From assembly GCF_002764115.1 (NCBI RefSeq), contig NZ_CP017940.1:1524501-1588500 (forward strand): 64,000 bases of DNA, read 5' to 3'. The notes beneath the pieces were generated by a model. It saw only the letters and a program-made list of their open reading frames with translations. It was not told the origin of the DNA and made no database searches. The position numbers and the translations under genes are program-made. Below are positions 36,024 through 45,379 of the stretch, piece by piece; position 1 is the first letter of the stretch, and each line of letters starts with the position of its first letter. Origin of the DNA: Phyllobacterium zundukense. GTDB taxonomy: Bacteria > Pseudomonadota > Alphaproteobacteria > Rhizobiales > Rhizobiaceae.

Positions 36024-37946
36024 ATGAAAACACTCGACGTAATCACCATCGGCCGGTCCTCGGTCGACCTCTACGGCATACAGGTTGGCGGACGCCTGGA
36101 GGATATGGGCTCGTTCAACAAATATATTGGCGGGTCACCGACCAATATCGCCTGCGGCGCAGCCCGTCTTGGACTGAGGTCCGGCTTGATCACGAAAGTT
36201 GGCGACGAACATATGGGCCGCTTCATCCGCGAGCAACTTCAACGCGAAGGCGTCGACGTAGGCGGCGTGGTGACAGATCCGGAGCGGCTGACGGCGCTGG
36301 TTCTCCTCGGAATTCGAGATGAGGAAACATTTCCTTTGATTTTCTACCGCGAGAACTGCGCCGATATGACACTCAATGAAGGCGACATCCACGAAAAGTA
36401 TATAGCGTCTGCTCGCGCCGTGGTCGTCACCGGCACGCATCTCTCCAATCCCCGGACAGAAGCGGCCGTCCTGAAAGCACTTGGGTTCGCGCGTGCGCAC
36501 GGTGCCAAAACGGCCCTCGACATTGATTACCGGCCGAACCTGTGGGGTGTCGCCGGTCATGGCGACGGGGAAAGCCGCTATGTGGCGAGCCGGCAGGTGA
36601 CCGATAAACTCCAGTCGACACTCCATTTCTTCGATCTTATCGTCGGTACGGAGGAAGAGTTCCACATTGCCGGCGGCACCTCGGACACCGTGGCAGCGCT
36701 GAAGGCCGTCCGTGCGGTTTCCGCGGCGACGCTTGTCTGCAAGCGCGGCGCGAAAGGTGCGGTCGCTTTCGAGGGCGTAGTCCCGGACAATCTTGATGAG
36801 GGCGTGTCGGGCGAAGGTTTTCCCATCGAAGTCTTTAATGTCCTCGGGGCAGGGGATGGTTTCTTCTCGGGACTGCTGAAAGGCTGGCTCGATGGCAAGG
36901 ATTGGGCGATAGCTCTCAAACACGCCAATGCTTGCGGTGCTTTCGCTGTTTCCAGGCATGGCTGTACGCCGGCCTATCCCTCTTTGGAGGAATTGGAGTT
37001 CTTCCTGAAACGTGGCATCCAGCAGCCGGATCTGCGCAACGATGCAGAGCTCGAGCAGATCCACTGGTCGACAAACCGCCATCGAAATCACGCAGAAGAC
37101 TGGCCCGAATATCGGGTCTTCGCCTTCGATCACCGCATGCAGCTTGAGCAATTGGCGGGGTACACGCTCGAAAAGGGTAGCGCCTTCAAGGAACTTTGCC
37201 TTCAGGCGGCTTTGCAAGTTCAGCAAGGACGGCCTGGTTACGGTATTCTGTGCGACAACCGGATCGGACGAAAGGCGCTGCACGCGGCGTCGGGGTCCGG
37301 CTTGTGGATTGGACGGCCCTGCGAGTGGCCGGGGTCGCGCCCGCTGACTTTGGAGCCGGAACTGGGCAGCGACTATGGTGGCCTTGGCGAGTGGGCGCGA
37401 GAAAACGTCGTCAAGGTGCTTTGCTTTTGCCGTCCGGACGACGATGCTGAAACGCGTGCAGACCAGGAAGCAACGGTAAAGCGGTTGTTCGAGGCCTCGC
37501 GGCGCAACGGCCTGGAATTCCTCCTGGAGATCATTCCGTCAAAGGTTGGGCCGGTCGACGACCAGACGGCCGCCGTTCTGATCCAGCAATTCTATGACAT
37601 CGGCATCTTTCCAGACTGGTGGAAGCTTGAGCCGATGAAGACGCAAGCCGCTTGGGCGAACACGATTTCCGCGATTGAAAAAAATGACCGTCACACACGC
37701 GGCATCGTGGTGTTGGGGCTGGACGCGCCGGAGGCAGAGCTGGCGGCGAGCTTCGAGGTCGCCGCAGCATTCCCTCTGGTCAAGGGCTTCGCGGTTGGCC
37801 GGACAATCTTCGGCGACGTTGCAAGGCTTTGGATGACTGGCGAATTGGAAGACGAGGCAGCCATCACGGAGATGGCGGAGCGCTACCAACGACTATGCTC
37901 GATTTGGGATCAGGCACGAACCGTCGCACGGGAGAAGGCAGCATGA
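36024..37946 (+). CDS. iolC: Bifunctional 5-dehydro-2-deoxygluconokinase / 5-dehydro-2-deoxyphosphogluconate aldolase
   Basis: The 640 residues form two domains. Residues 1-320 are a PfkB-family kinase (start DVITIGRSSVDLYGIQVGG; catalytic Asp in NVLGAGDGFFSGLL) that phosphorylates 2-deoxy-5-keto-gluconate. From about residue 350 a DUF2090 domain follows (WPEYRVFAFDHRMQLEQLAG), which in rhizobial IolC carries the aldolase step giving DHAP and malonate semialdehyde. This fusion would replace separate iolJ. The stop overlaps iolD by four bases. No iolA gene for malonate semialdehyde is present in the window, so it must lie elsewhere. Confidence 0.92.
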   Translation: MKTLDVITIGRSSVDLYGIQVGGRLEDMGSFNKYIGGSPTNIACGAARLGLRSGLITKVGDEHMGRFIREQLQREGVDVGGVVTDPERLTALVLLGIRDEETFPLIFYRENCADMTLNEGDIHEKYIASARAVVVTGTHLSNPRTEAAVLKALGFARAHGAKTALDIDYRPNLWGVAGHGDGESRYVASRQVTDKLQSTLHFFDLIVGTEEEFHIAGGTSDTVAALKAVRAVSAATLVCKRGAKGAVAFEGVVPDNLDEGVSGEGFPIEVFNVLGAGDGFFSGLLKGWLDGKDWAIALKHANACGAFAVSRHGCTPAYPSLEELEFFLKRGIQQPDLRNDAELEQIHWSTNRHRNHAEDWPEYRVFAFDHRMQLEQLAGYTLEKGSAFKELCLQAALQVQQGRPGYGILCDNRIGRKALHAASGSGLWIGRPCEWPGSRPLTLEPELGSDYGGLGEWARENVVKVLCFCRPDDDAETRADQEATVKRLFEASRRNGLEFLLEIIPSKVGPVDDQTAAVLIQQFYDIGIFPDWWKLEPMKTQAAWANTISAIEKNDRHTRGIVVLGLDAPEAELAASFEVAAAFPLVKGFAVGRTIFGDVARLWMTGELEDEAAITEMAERYQRLCSIWDQARTVAREKAA

Positions 37947-39781
37947 CGAAGACGATCCGACTGACGGCCGCGCAGGCCATGGTGAAATGGTTGTCGGTAC
38001 AGATGACCGAAGAGGGCGAACGGTTCATCGAAGGCGTATGGGCAATCTTCGGACACGGCAACGTGGCAGGGATCGGAGAGGCGCTACACGGGATCGGCGA
38101 TGCGTTGCCGACATGGCGTGGCCAAAACGAGCAAACGATGGCGCACGCGGCAATTGCTTACGCAAAAACGTTAAAGCGCACCCGGGCACAGGCTATCACC
38201 TCCTCAATCGGGCCTGGAGCCCTCAACATGGTGACGGCTTGCGCGCTTGCCCATGTGAACCGCCTTCCCGTGTTGTTCATCCCCGGTGACGTATTTGCCA
38301 ACCGACGACCCGACCCGGTCTTGCAGCAGATCGAAGATATGAATGACGGTACGGTCAGCGCCAACGACTGCTTCAGGCCAATCTCTGCTTATTTTGACCG
38401 CATTTCCCGCCCGGAGCATCTTCTCATATGCCTGCCGCGAGCGCTCGCCGTCATGACCGATCCAGCCAATTGTGGTCCAGCAACGCTTGCCTTCAGCCAG
38501 GATGTGCAAGCTGAACTTTACGACTACCCGGAAGCGTTCTTTGAACAGAAGACTTGGCGCATCCGGCGCGTGGAGCCAGATCCGCGAGACGTTGCGGACT
38601 TGGCCGCTGCGATCCGCGGCGCGCGGAAGCCGGTAATCATTTCCGGGGGCGGCGTCATTTATTCGCGGGCCGAAGCCGAGCTTGCCGCGTTTGCCGAGGT
38701 TCATAATATTCCGTTCGTGGAAACCCAGGCAGGCAAGGGCGCGAATGGGTGGGATCACCCGTTGAATTTCGGGTCTCCGGGTGTCACCGGCTCGGAATGC
38801 GCCAATGCCCTTTGCGCTGACGCTGACCTCGTCATTGGCGTCGGGACGCGCTTTCAGGATTTCACCACCGGAAGCTGGGCACTTTTCCGCAATCCGGCGC
38901 GCCGACTGGGCTCGATCAATCTTGCCGGGTACGACGCAATGAAGCATGGCGCGTTGCCTTGCGTGGGAGATGCCAAAGTCACGCTCGAGCGTTTGACAGC
39001 GGCACTTGGTCCGTTTCGTGTCCCCGACGTCAACGGTCAGCGCCGACTTGACTGGCATGCTGCCGTTGACCGGGTGACGGCAGCTCCCGCTTCGGATGGG
39101 CCGGACAACCTGCCCACCGACGCGCAGGTGATCGGTGCTGTGCAACGCGTGGCGACCGAAAACACGGTCGTCATGTGTGCTGCAGGCACGATGCCAGGCG
39201 CGTTGCAGGTGCTGTGGCAATCGGTGCCAGGCGGGTATCACATGGAGTATGGTTTCTCCTGCATGGGTTACGAAGTCGCCGGCGCCATGGGCATCAAGCT
39301 TGCCCGCCCCGACAAGGAAGTCATCTGCTTCGTTGGCGACGGTTCCTATATGATGGCCAATTCGGAACTTGCGACCGCTGTCTCGCGCCGCGTTCCGTTC
39401 ACCGTCGTGCTGACTGACAATCGCGGCTACGGATGCATCAATCGGCTCCAGATCGAGTGCGGTGGCGCCGAATTCAACAACATGTACAAGGATTGCAATG
39501 TCGAGACGCAGCCAGAGATCGACTTTGTTGCACATGCCGCGTCTATGGGAGCGCATGCGGAGAAGGTCGCCTCGATAGCGGAACTGCAAGTCCGGATCGT
39601 TGAAGCCCGGAACCGAGATGTTCCCAGCGTGATTGTTATCGACACGGACGCTGTTCCCGGCACAGGCATTGGCGGTCACTGGTGGGATGTCGCAGTGCCC
39701 CAGGTTGGAGGACCCGACCGTCTTGAGCACGCACGCAAGCGCTACAACGAAAACGCTGCCCACCAACGACCGTTTGATTGA
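37943..39781 (+). CDS. iolD: 3D-(3,5/4)-trihydroxycyclohexane-1,2-dione acylhydrolase (IolD)
   Basis: This 612-residue thiamine-diphosphate enzyme opens the cyclitol ring in inositol catabolism, yielding 5-deoxyglucuronate. The ThDP-binding motif is visible as CFVGDGSYMMANSELATA followed by VVLTDNRGYG. The N-terminal pyrimidine-binding region has GNVAGIGEALHG and the central domain VIISGGGVIYSRAEAELA. The start ATGA overlaps the end of iolC, so the two are coupled. Length is normal for IolD. Confidence 0.94.
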   Translation: MTKTIRLTAAQAMVKWLSVQMTEEGERFIEGVWAIFGHGNVAGIGEALHGIGDALPTWRGQNEQTMAHAAIAYAKTLKRTRAQAITSSIGPGALNMVTACALAHVNRLPVLFIPGDVFANRRPDPVLQQIEDMNDGTVSANDCFRPISAYFDRISRPEHLLICLPRALAVMTDPANCGPATLAFSQDVQAELYDYPEAFFEQKTWRIRRVEPDPRDVADLAAAIRGARKPVIISGGGVIYSRAEAELAAFAEVHNIPFVETQAGKGANGWDHPLNFGSPGVTGSECANALCADADLVIGVGTRFQDFTTGSWALFRNPARRLGSINLAGYDAMKHGALPCVGDAKVTLERLTAALGPFRVPDVNGQRRLDWHAAVDRVTAAPASDGPDNLPTDAQVIGAVQRVATENTVVMCAAGTMPGALQVLWQSVPGGYHMEYGFSCMGYEVAGAMGIKLARPDKEVICFVGDGSYMMANSELATAVSRRVPFTVVLTDNRGYGCINRLQIECGGAEFNNMYKDCNVETQPEIDFVAHAASMGAHAEKVASIAELQVRIVEARNRDVPSVIVIDTDAVPGTGIGGHWWDVAVPQVGGPDRLEHARKRYNENAAHQRPFD

Positions 39782-39793
39782 CGGAGAGAGATA

Positions 39794-40216
39794 ATGACCG
39801 GATTGCTGCACAGGCCATTTGGCTCCCATGGGAAAGTTCATGAGATCACCCCTCAATCCGCTGGCTGGCGCTATGTCGGCTTTTCGGTCTACCGTTTGAG
39901 GCCGGGTGAAGTCGTCGAGGAAGTCACTGGCGACCGCGAGGTGATCCTTGTCGTGGTCGAGGGGAAGGTGGCATTCCACGCGGCAGGGAAGGATTGGGGC
40001 GTGCTCGGCGAGCGTATGAACGTGTTCGAGAAAACCGCGCCCCACTGCTTCTATGTGCCAAATGCCAGCGAGTGGCGGGCGGATGCTCAGACCGAATGCA
40101 CAATTGCGGTGTGCTCGGCGCCCGGCAAGAGCGGCCATCCCGCACGGAAGGGATGTTGGGCCGGCGTCGATCACGAAGAGCCCGACATTCGCGCAAGACG
40201 TTGCGAAATCTTTTGA
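39794..40216 (+). pseudogene. iolB: Truncated 5-deoxy-glucuronate isomerase gene (iolB remnant)
   Basis: The 140-residue frame clearly begins as IolB (LLHRPFGSHGKVHEITPQSAGW, REVILVVVEGKV, MNVFEKTAPHCFYVPNAS, CTIAVCSAPGKSGHPAR), but the family is a bicupin of about 265-270 residues. After roughly residue 125 the text decays (DHEEPDIRARRCEIF) and stops, and the second cupin is missing in all frames; only about 50 bases separate it from the next gene on the opposite strand. The pathway step between IolD and IolC is therefore probably lost here, unless another iolB exists elsewhere. Confidence 0.82.
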
Positions 40217-40267
40217 GTCTATCGATGCGTCACTGCAGTTGAGACGAACCTGACCAAACTGATCGCT

Positions 40268-41044
40268 TTAATCTGTGCTTTTATGTGCAGTGATGATCCA
40301 TGCACGCGAGTCAAACAGCACACCCTCCGCAGACATGTGCGTTTCGACCAAATCGCGTAACCGCTGTAGCGCGTCATCGTCCACATTCGCCCGGGCCAGC
40401 GGATCCTTGATAAATTGCAAGCCGAGCAAAGCGTCATATGCCGCATCGACGTCCAGACCGTAGAAGACCGGTTCGTGCACCTCGGCAAAGTCGATCGAAG
40501 TAAAACCAGCTGTCCTCAAGATCTCCGCAGCGATGGCAGGCTCGCCAAGCGAAAACGCGGGGGCAGTACCCGCCGATATGGCAGTCCCCGGTGCAAGCGC
40601 CCGTTGAATGGCCGTCGCCCACTCGTTGCGGTCTTGGCTTTGCCACACCATCCACACCAGACGCGCTCCTGGTCGCATCGCCCGGCCGATGTTGGCGAAC
40701 GCCGCCGCGGGATCGGCAAAGAACATCACTCCAAATCGACTGATGCACAGATCGAAACTAGCAGACGGAAACGCCTGCCGTTGCGCATCGCCTTGCTCAA
40801 AAATGACGTTCTGCAACCCTTCCTCTCCGCTACGCCGGCGGGCGGTCTCGAGCATTTCCGGCGACAGGTCTATGCCAAGCACGCTACCTTCGACAGCGAC
40901 GCAGGCAGCATCACGAGTGGATTGTCCCGCACCGCATCCAATATCGAGCACGCGGTCGCGCCTTCCAACCCTAACGGCAGCGCGAAAGACCTCGTTGTGC
41001 CGTCGCAGTTCGGCGTCGTAAAAGTCAGCGCAATTCAACACCAT
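40268..41044 (-). CDS. SAM-dependent methyltransferase
   Basis: The 258-residue protein shows motif I VLDIGCGAGQSTRDAA, motif II-like LGIDLSPEMLETARRR and FGVMFFADPAAAFANIGRAM, all typical of UbiE/COQ5-type methyltransferases. The ATG at 41044 gives MVLNCADFYDAELRRH; a longer frame reads back into the porin gene and is unlikely. It lies eight bases downstream of the porin stop on the same strand. The substrate is unknown. Confidence 0.88.
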   Translation of the reverse strand: MVLNCADFYDAELRRHNEVFRAAVRVGRRDRVLDIGCGAGQSTRDAACVAVEGSVLGIDLSPEMLETARRRSGEEGLQNVIFEQGDAQRQAFPSASFDLCISRFGVMFFADPAAAFANIGRAMRPGARLVWMVWQSQDRNEWATAIQRALAPGTAISAGTAPAFSLGEPAIAAEILRTAGFTSIDFAEVHEPVFYGLDVDAAYDALLGLQFIKDPLARANVDDDALQRLRDLVETHMSAEGVLFDSRAWIITAHKSTD

Positions 41045-41051
41045 CGCACGC

Positions 41052-42116
41052 CTAGAAATTGCGTTGCAGTCGAAGTCGGCCCTCAATGGGATCGCCGCGG
41101 TCGTCGTTGTAGCTGGTATAGCTGATTTCCGGAATAACGTCGAAACCGGGGACGAGCTTATACCGCACATTCAAGGCGGCGGAGATATTGCCATATTCCT
41201 CGTATGCTACCTGACCGTTCAACGTGGCCTTGTCCGACAGTTTCGCGGCGAATCCGGCCCATAAAGCATAATCGCCTTCCCAGTTGGCGTAATAGCTGTT
41301 CACACCAATATTGCTGTCCCAGTCGGACTGCCAGCCGCCCATGAGAAAGGCGGAAATTGCTTCAGTGAATTCCATGTCAATGCGGGCCTTGCCCGCCCAG
41401 GACTCGTCCAACGCGTCATATGCGGCGACGGCAGCAATGGAGCCCCAGTCTTGTTCCAGTTTGAGACCGCCAACCAGATGGGGCATGTAGTCATCGATGA
41501 CGTAGATTTTCTCGAGCTCCTCATCGGAATAGCCGAAGTCGCCGTCGCTGCCCTGTTCCAGGCCGAACATAGCTGAAAAGCCGTTGCCACCCTTGAAGGT
41601 GTAATTGGCCTGGTTGGTAGGAGCGTCAGAATACGGACCATATGCAACGACGTCGTCGTTGATCAAATCGCCAGCGTAGTTGGTCCAGGACGTGAACTGG
41701 GAATCCGTCGCGCCGATGCGAAAGCCGCCGAGTTCGATATAGCCGTGCGGGAGGAAGCTGGCGGTACTCCCGTTGGTGAACTGGATAAATGTTTGGACGA
41801 AGGAGCGTAGTGTGCCCAATTCCGTTTCGGAGCGCGCATCAAAGCGAAGTGTTGCACGACTACGCTTGGACCATGTATCGCGTTCAGCACCCGTATACGC
41901 ATCATCGCCCCCTCTGATATCGTAGCGGACATAACCGCTGACCTTCAGGCAGGTCTCCGTTCCGGGAATGTAAAAGAAACCTGCGCCGTAGGCGTCACAG
42001 ACACGAACATATTCGACGGGTTCCGGTTCAGCGACGATGATCGCGTCGGCCGCAGTCGCGGCGGTGGCCGAAACAATCGCCGCGCATGAGGCCAAGAGAA
42101 GAGTTTTGCGTTTCAT
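41052..42116 (-). CDS. Outer-membrane porin (Omp2/RopA family)
   Basis: The 354-residue precursor has a signal peptide (MKRKTLLLASCAAIVSATAA, cleavage near ATAAD) and a mature start typical of alphaproteobacterial porins, VEYVRVCDAYGAGFFYIPGT and LKVSGYVRYDI, including the conserved cysteine pair. It ends RLRLQRNF, with the C-terminal Phe used by the Bam complex. Expected fold: 16-strand beta-barrel forming a general diffusion pore. A good ribosome site (GGGAG) precedes the ATG. The methyltransferase gene follows on the same strand. Confidence 0.93.
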   Translation of the reverse strand: MKRKTLLLASCAAIVSATAATAADAIIVAEPEPVEYVRVCDAYGAGFFYIPGTETCLKVSGYVRYDIRGGDDAYTGAERDTWSKRSRATLRFDARSETELGTLRSFVQTFIQFTNGSTASFLPHGYIELGGFRIGATDSQFTSWTNYAGDLINDDVVAYGPYSDAPTNQANYTFKGGNGFSAMFGLEQGSDGDFGYSDEELEKIYVIDDYMPHLVGGLKLEQDWGSIAAVAAYDALDESWAGKARIDMEFTEAISAFLMGGWQSDWDSNIGVNSYYANWEGDYALWAGFAAKLSDKATLNGQVAYEEYGNISAALNVRYKLVPGFDVIPEISYTSYNDDRGDPIEGRLRLQRNF

Positions 42117-42273
42117 TTGCCATCTCCCTACGGCAGACTCACCAATTCAGATGCGACAATCTCGCATGGAAAATCCGCATACCGAAACAGCAATTCGACA
42201 GGGCCGCCGCATTTCCTCCATTCTCCGCCGAATCGGGATTTGCGAAGCGGGGCCGACCAAGACAGTATTCCAA

Positions 42274-43142
42274 TCACGCCGTTGTCCTGATCCAGCTTGA
42301 AAACGCCAGCATTGCCGGCGTCTGCGAGCGGGACTGAAGACGGGTGAGCCAATAGCTACCCAAAGAAATGGTCGTCGGGAAGGGTTGCTCGATTGCTCCC
42401 GAAGCGAGATGCCTTGAAAACATCGAGGGCGGTGCCAGCGCCACACCGATCCCCTGCAGGGCGGCCTCCACCATCGCAAGGGAGGAATCGAAAACGATCG
42501 CCTTGTTGGCTTGGGGTGGCGCGTGAATACCGGCAGCCGCGAACCAGCTGGTCCATTCGTCCGAGCGATAGCTTCTCAAGAGCGCGCAATTGGCAAGATC
42601 GGCGGGCTCGCGCAGTGCCTCGGCCATTCGTGGAATGCAGAGCGGCGACAATGGTGCATCAAAGAGGCGGATCGTATCCGTGGCATGCCAGGCTCCGCTG
42701 CCGAAGCGGATGGCAAAATCGAGACCCTCCGCAGCGAGATCAACCCGATTGTTGTTCGTCGATAATCGCAGTCGATATAAGGAAATTGCTGTTGGAAATC
42801 TGCCAGCCGCGGGAGCAACCAACCGATGGCAAAGGTGCCCACGGCGCCGACGAAGAGCAATTCTCGAACGTGGCCGCCCTCGACCCGGCCGAGCGTATCG
42901 GCAAGCTTGTCGAACGAGAGCGACACAGTGGGAAGAAGCGCTTCGCCTTCTGCTGTCAGCTTCAGTCCTCTCGGAAGGCGATGAAAAAGCTTGGCTCCGA
43001 GCCGCGCTTCGAGGCTCTTCACCTGCTGGCTCACTGCTGCCTGCGTGACACACAGCTCAATTGCGGCGCGCGTAAAACTCAAACGTCTCGCGGAGGCCTC
43101 GAACGCTCGAAGCCCGTTCAAAGGAAGAAACGGTCGCACCAT
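42274..43142 (-). pseudogene. ampR: ampR, LysR-family beta-lactamase regulator, broken by a frameshift
   Basis: The first frame (43142 downward) has the AmpR start RPFLPLNGLRAFEASARRLS and the LysR helix-turn-helix ELCVTQAAVSQQVKSLE, then loses identity after FPYIDCD. The next frame restores the AmpR effector domain with LSTNNNRVDLAAEGLDFAIR, LLRSYRSDEWTSWF and the ending SYWLTRLQSRSQTPAM, to the stop at 42274. A single missing base near 42768-42771 explains it: adding one nucleotide gives a 289-residue protein, the normal AmpR length. It is divergent from ampC, the standard arrangement. A sequencing error is as likely as true loss. Confidence 0.85.
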
Positions 43143-43331
43143 TCACGAACCCCAAGTTTTTCTTATAGCAGCGTCGAGATATCATTGTTTGTGAGTGGAT
43201 TACAGCTCCATTAAATCCAAGTCGCTCGCTTATCTTTTGCACGAAGATCGGTGCGAGGCTGGCCAATGACAAGACAGCACGACTCAGGAGCGAGGACACC
43301 AGACCCGATTTTTTTGAAGGATATAAAGCAG
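43143..43331. promoter_or_regulatory. ampR-ampC divergent intergenic region
   Basis: The 189 bases between the start codons must hold both promoters and the AmpR operator. On the minus strand GCTGCTATAAG occurs at 43162-43172, sharing GCTGCTA with the enterobacterial AmpR site. The ampC side has a T-run before GAAGGATATAAAGC, with GAAGG lying 15 bases before the ATG. The operator assignment is weak; only the divergent layout is sure. Confidence 0.4.
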
Positions 43332-44513
43332 ATGAGCCTGAAATTCTTGGCCCCGATCATCGCGACAATATTTGTTTCTACCACGGCAATGACCTCTGTT
43401 CACGCTGCGGAAGATCAACGAGATGTGGTTGAGGGCTGGGTGAACGAGGCCATACGGCCTGTCATGAAACAGCGCGGCATTCCCGGCATGGCCGTCGGGG
43501 TCGTTGTTGACGGGAAATCCTATGTTTTCAATTATGGGAGAGCAACGAAAGAGGGCAGCAAGCCGGTAACGGACAAAACGCTGTTCGAGATCGGTTCGAT
43601 CAGCAAGACTTTCACGGCAACGCTCGCCACTTACGCGGCAGCCAGCGGATATCTCGCACTGACTGATCCGGCGGGCAGGTACGTTGAAGCACTACGCGGC
43701 AGTCCGTTTGGCGATGTGGAGCTTCTGCACCTTGCGACACACACACCGGGAGGGTTTCCGCTGCAAGTGCCGGAGAACATCAAGAACGAACAGCAGTTGC
43801 TGAAATATTTCAAGGAATGGCAGCCCGCCTATCTGCCCGGTACGCACAGGACCTATGCCAATCCCAGCATCGGCATGCTTGGCTACATAACGGCCCACAG
43901 CATGAAGGAGGATTTTGCTACGCTGGTCGAGCAGAAACTGTTTCGACCGATGGGTATGGCCAACAGCTACATCAACGTCCCTCGCGACAGGATGGCGGAT
44001 TATGCGCAGGGTTATACGAAGAACGGCAAGCCCGTACGTATGACAAGTGCAGTCCTGTCATCGGAAGCTTACGGTGTGCGAACGATGGCGGCTGACCTGA
44101 TCCAGTTCCTGAAGGCAAATATGAACCTCGTTCCGCTGGACGAGAAGTTGAGGCGCGCAATAAGGAATACGCATGCAGGCTATTTCAGGGTAGGCGAAAT
44201 GACCCAGGACCTCGTATGGGAACAATATGACTATCCGGCCGAACTTCCCGCGCTGCTCGAAGGCAATTCCCAGAGGACTTCAAGGCCAGCGCTTCCGGTC
44301 AAGCGGATAACTCCTCCTCTTCCCCCGCGCGAAGACGTCCTCATCAACAAGACCGGATCGACGAACGGGTTCGGCGCCTATGTCGCTTTCGTTCCGCAGA
44401 AGCGGATGGGTATCGTGATCCTGGCCAACAGGTTCTACCCCAACGAAGACCGGGTGAAGATCGCTGATCAGCTCTTCGCCCACTTCGATAACGACCCTAC
44501 GGGCCATGACTAA
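43332..44513 (+). CDS. ampC: Class C beta-lactamase (AmpC type)
   Basis: The 393-residue precursor has a signal peptide (residues about 1-25, ending VHAA) and all three active-site motifs: Ser89-Ile-Ser-Lys92 (EIGSISKTF), TYANPSIG (the Tyr-x-Asn loop), and NKTGSTNGFG (the KTG motif). Class C enzymes hydrolyse penicillins and cephalosporins in the periplasm. It is most like the OCH group of Ochrobactrum in layout and in segments such as GFGAYVAFVP. Expression depends on ampR, divergent here but frameshifted, so constitutive or uninduced expression is possible. Confidence 0.95.
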   Translation: MSLKFLAPIIATIFVSTTAMTSVHAAEDQRDVVEGWVNEAIRPVMKQRGIPGMAVGVVVDGKSYVFNYGRATKEGSKPVTDKTLFEIGSISKTFTATLATYAAASGYLALTDPAGRYVEALRGSPFGDVELLHLATHTPGGFPLQVPENIKNEQQLLKYFKEWQPAYLPGTHRTYANPSIGMLGYITAHSMKEDFATLVEQKLFRPMGMANSYINVPRDRMADYAQGYTKNGKPVRMTSAVLSSEAYGVRTMAADLIQFLKANMNLVPLDEKLRRAIRNTHAGYFRVGEMTQDLVWEQYDYPAELPALLEGNSQRTSRPALPVKRITPPLPPREDVLINKTGSTNGFGAYVAFVPQKRMGIVILANRFYPNEDRVKIADQLFAHFDNDPTGHD

Positions 44514-44559
44514 GCTCCTCTGAGACAAGATCCCGTGTCGGGAGCGATAGAAGGCCGTA

Positions 44560-45254
44560 TCACGCGCTCGATGCGGCCGCTCTTTTACCTGGCGGGCTTT
44601 CCGGCGTTTTCAAGATGCGCGGCGCACTGACAATATTGCGCTGTACGGATATGGCGTGGCGATGCAGAGGCGATCGTTCTGATTTCCTCCGAGGACCCTC
44701 GGTCGTGGCCGGAAGTGTCAACCAGAAATCCGACATGCCCCTGCCAAGTCGACGTCCCGCGCTTGAACACGATATATCGCCGGTTCTCCATTTGGGTCTC
44801 GGCACTTTCACACCAAATTGAAGCCAGGATCGCGCGGCCTTGCTATCCGTACCCTGCAGGCCGGCCCGTTCGACGCAGAAATTCACAAAGGAGGAGCACC
44901 ATGCAACCTCGTCGGGTGCTGCGCCTCCAGTCGTCGTGGAATGATACAGGGTTATCCTGGGATTGTTGTGACTTTCGCCGGGAAATTCGGCAATATCCAT
45001 CAGGAGTTCATCTCTCGCTATCTGGTAGGCTGACAGTTGAGCCGCAATGTTTTCCCGTATCAGCACCGAGTCGAGGAGTATCTCCCTGCGCAAATTATAG
45101 GGGACATCAACGGGTATTCCCGGCTCAATCTCGGTAACATCTGCAAGATGCGGATTGAGGGATATCAGTTCTTTCCTTGACAATTTAGTCGCCTTGGTGT
45201 CTCCCAAGTATCGACCACGCTGGTGTATATCGTGCCCGTCCGATAAGTCGCCAT
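44560..45254 (-). pseudogene. Decayed LysM/NlpC-P60-type (TIGR02594 family) endopeptidase gene
   Basis: A good start (GGAGG before ATG at 45254) opens into a LysM-like segment, but the frame shifts several times. One frame gives LSRKELISLNPHLADVTEIEP and WCSSFVNFCVERAGLQGTD; a second frame near 44785 continues YIVFKRGTSTWQGHVGFLVD; a third near 44700 gives VLGGNQNDRLCIATPYPYS and the tail to 44560. Read together they rebuild a LysM plus TIGR02594 peptidoglycan endopeptidase. At least three shifts are needed, more than expected from single sequencing errors, so true decay is likely. Confidence 0.75.
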
Positions 45255-45379
45255 TTGACCCTCCACTAACGCCGTTGCACTTTCCGCAGACGTTGAAGTG
45301 TAGGATTCAAGCTGTAAGCAGCAATATGCCACTCTGGGCTAGCCTGTCAGGGCTAATACCAAAATCTGGCGCGGAGCTG

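Noticed and set aside
38204..40174. 656-residue minus-strand ORF
   Set aside because: It overlaps iolD and iolB entirely on the other strand; the plus strand has ThDP and cupin motifs.
40268..41170. Longer methyltransferase reading from 41170
   Set aside because: The extra 42 residues overlap the porin 3' end in another frame; the ATG at 41044 gives the family start.
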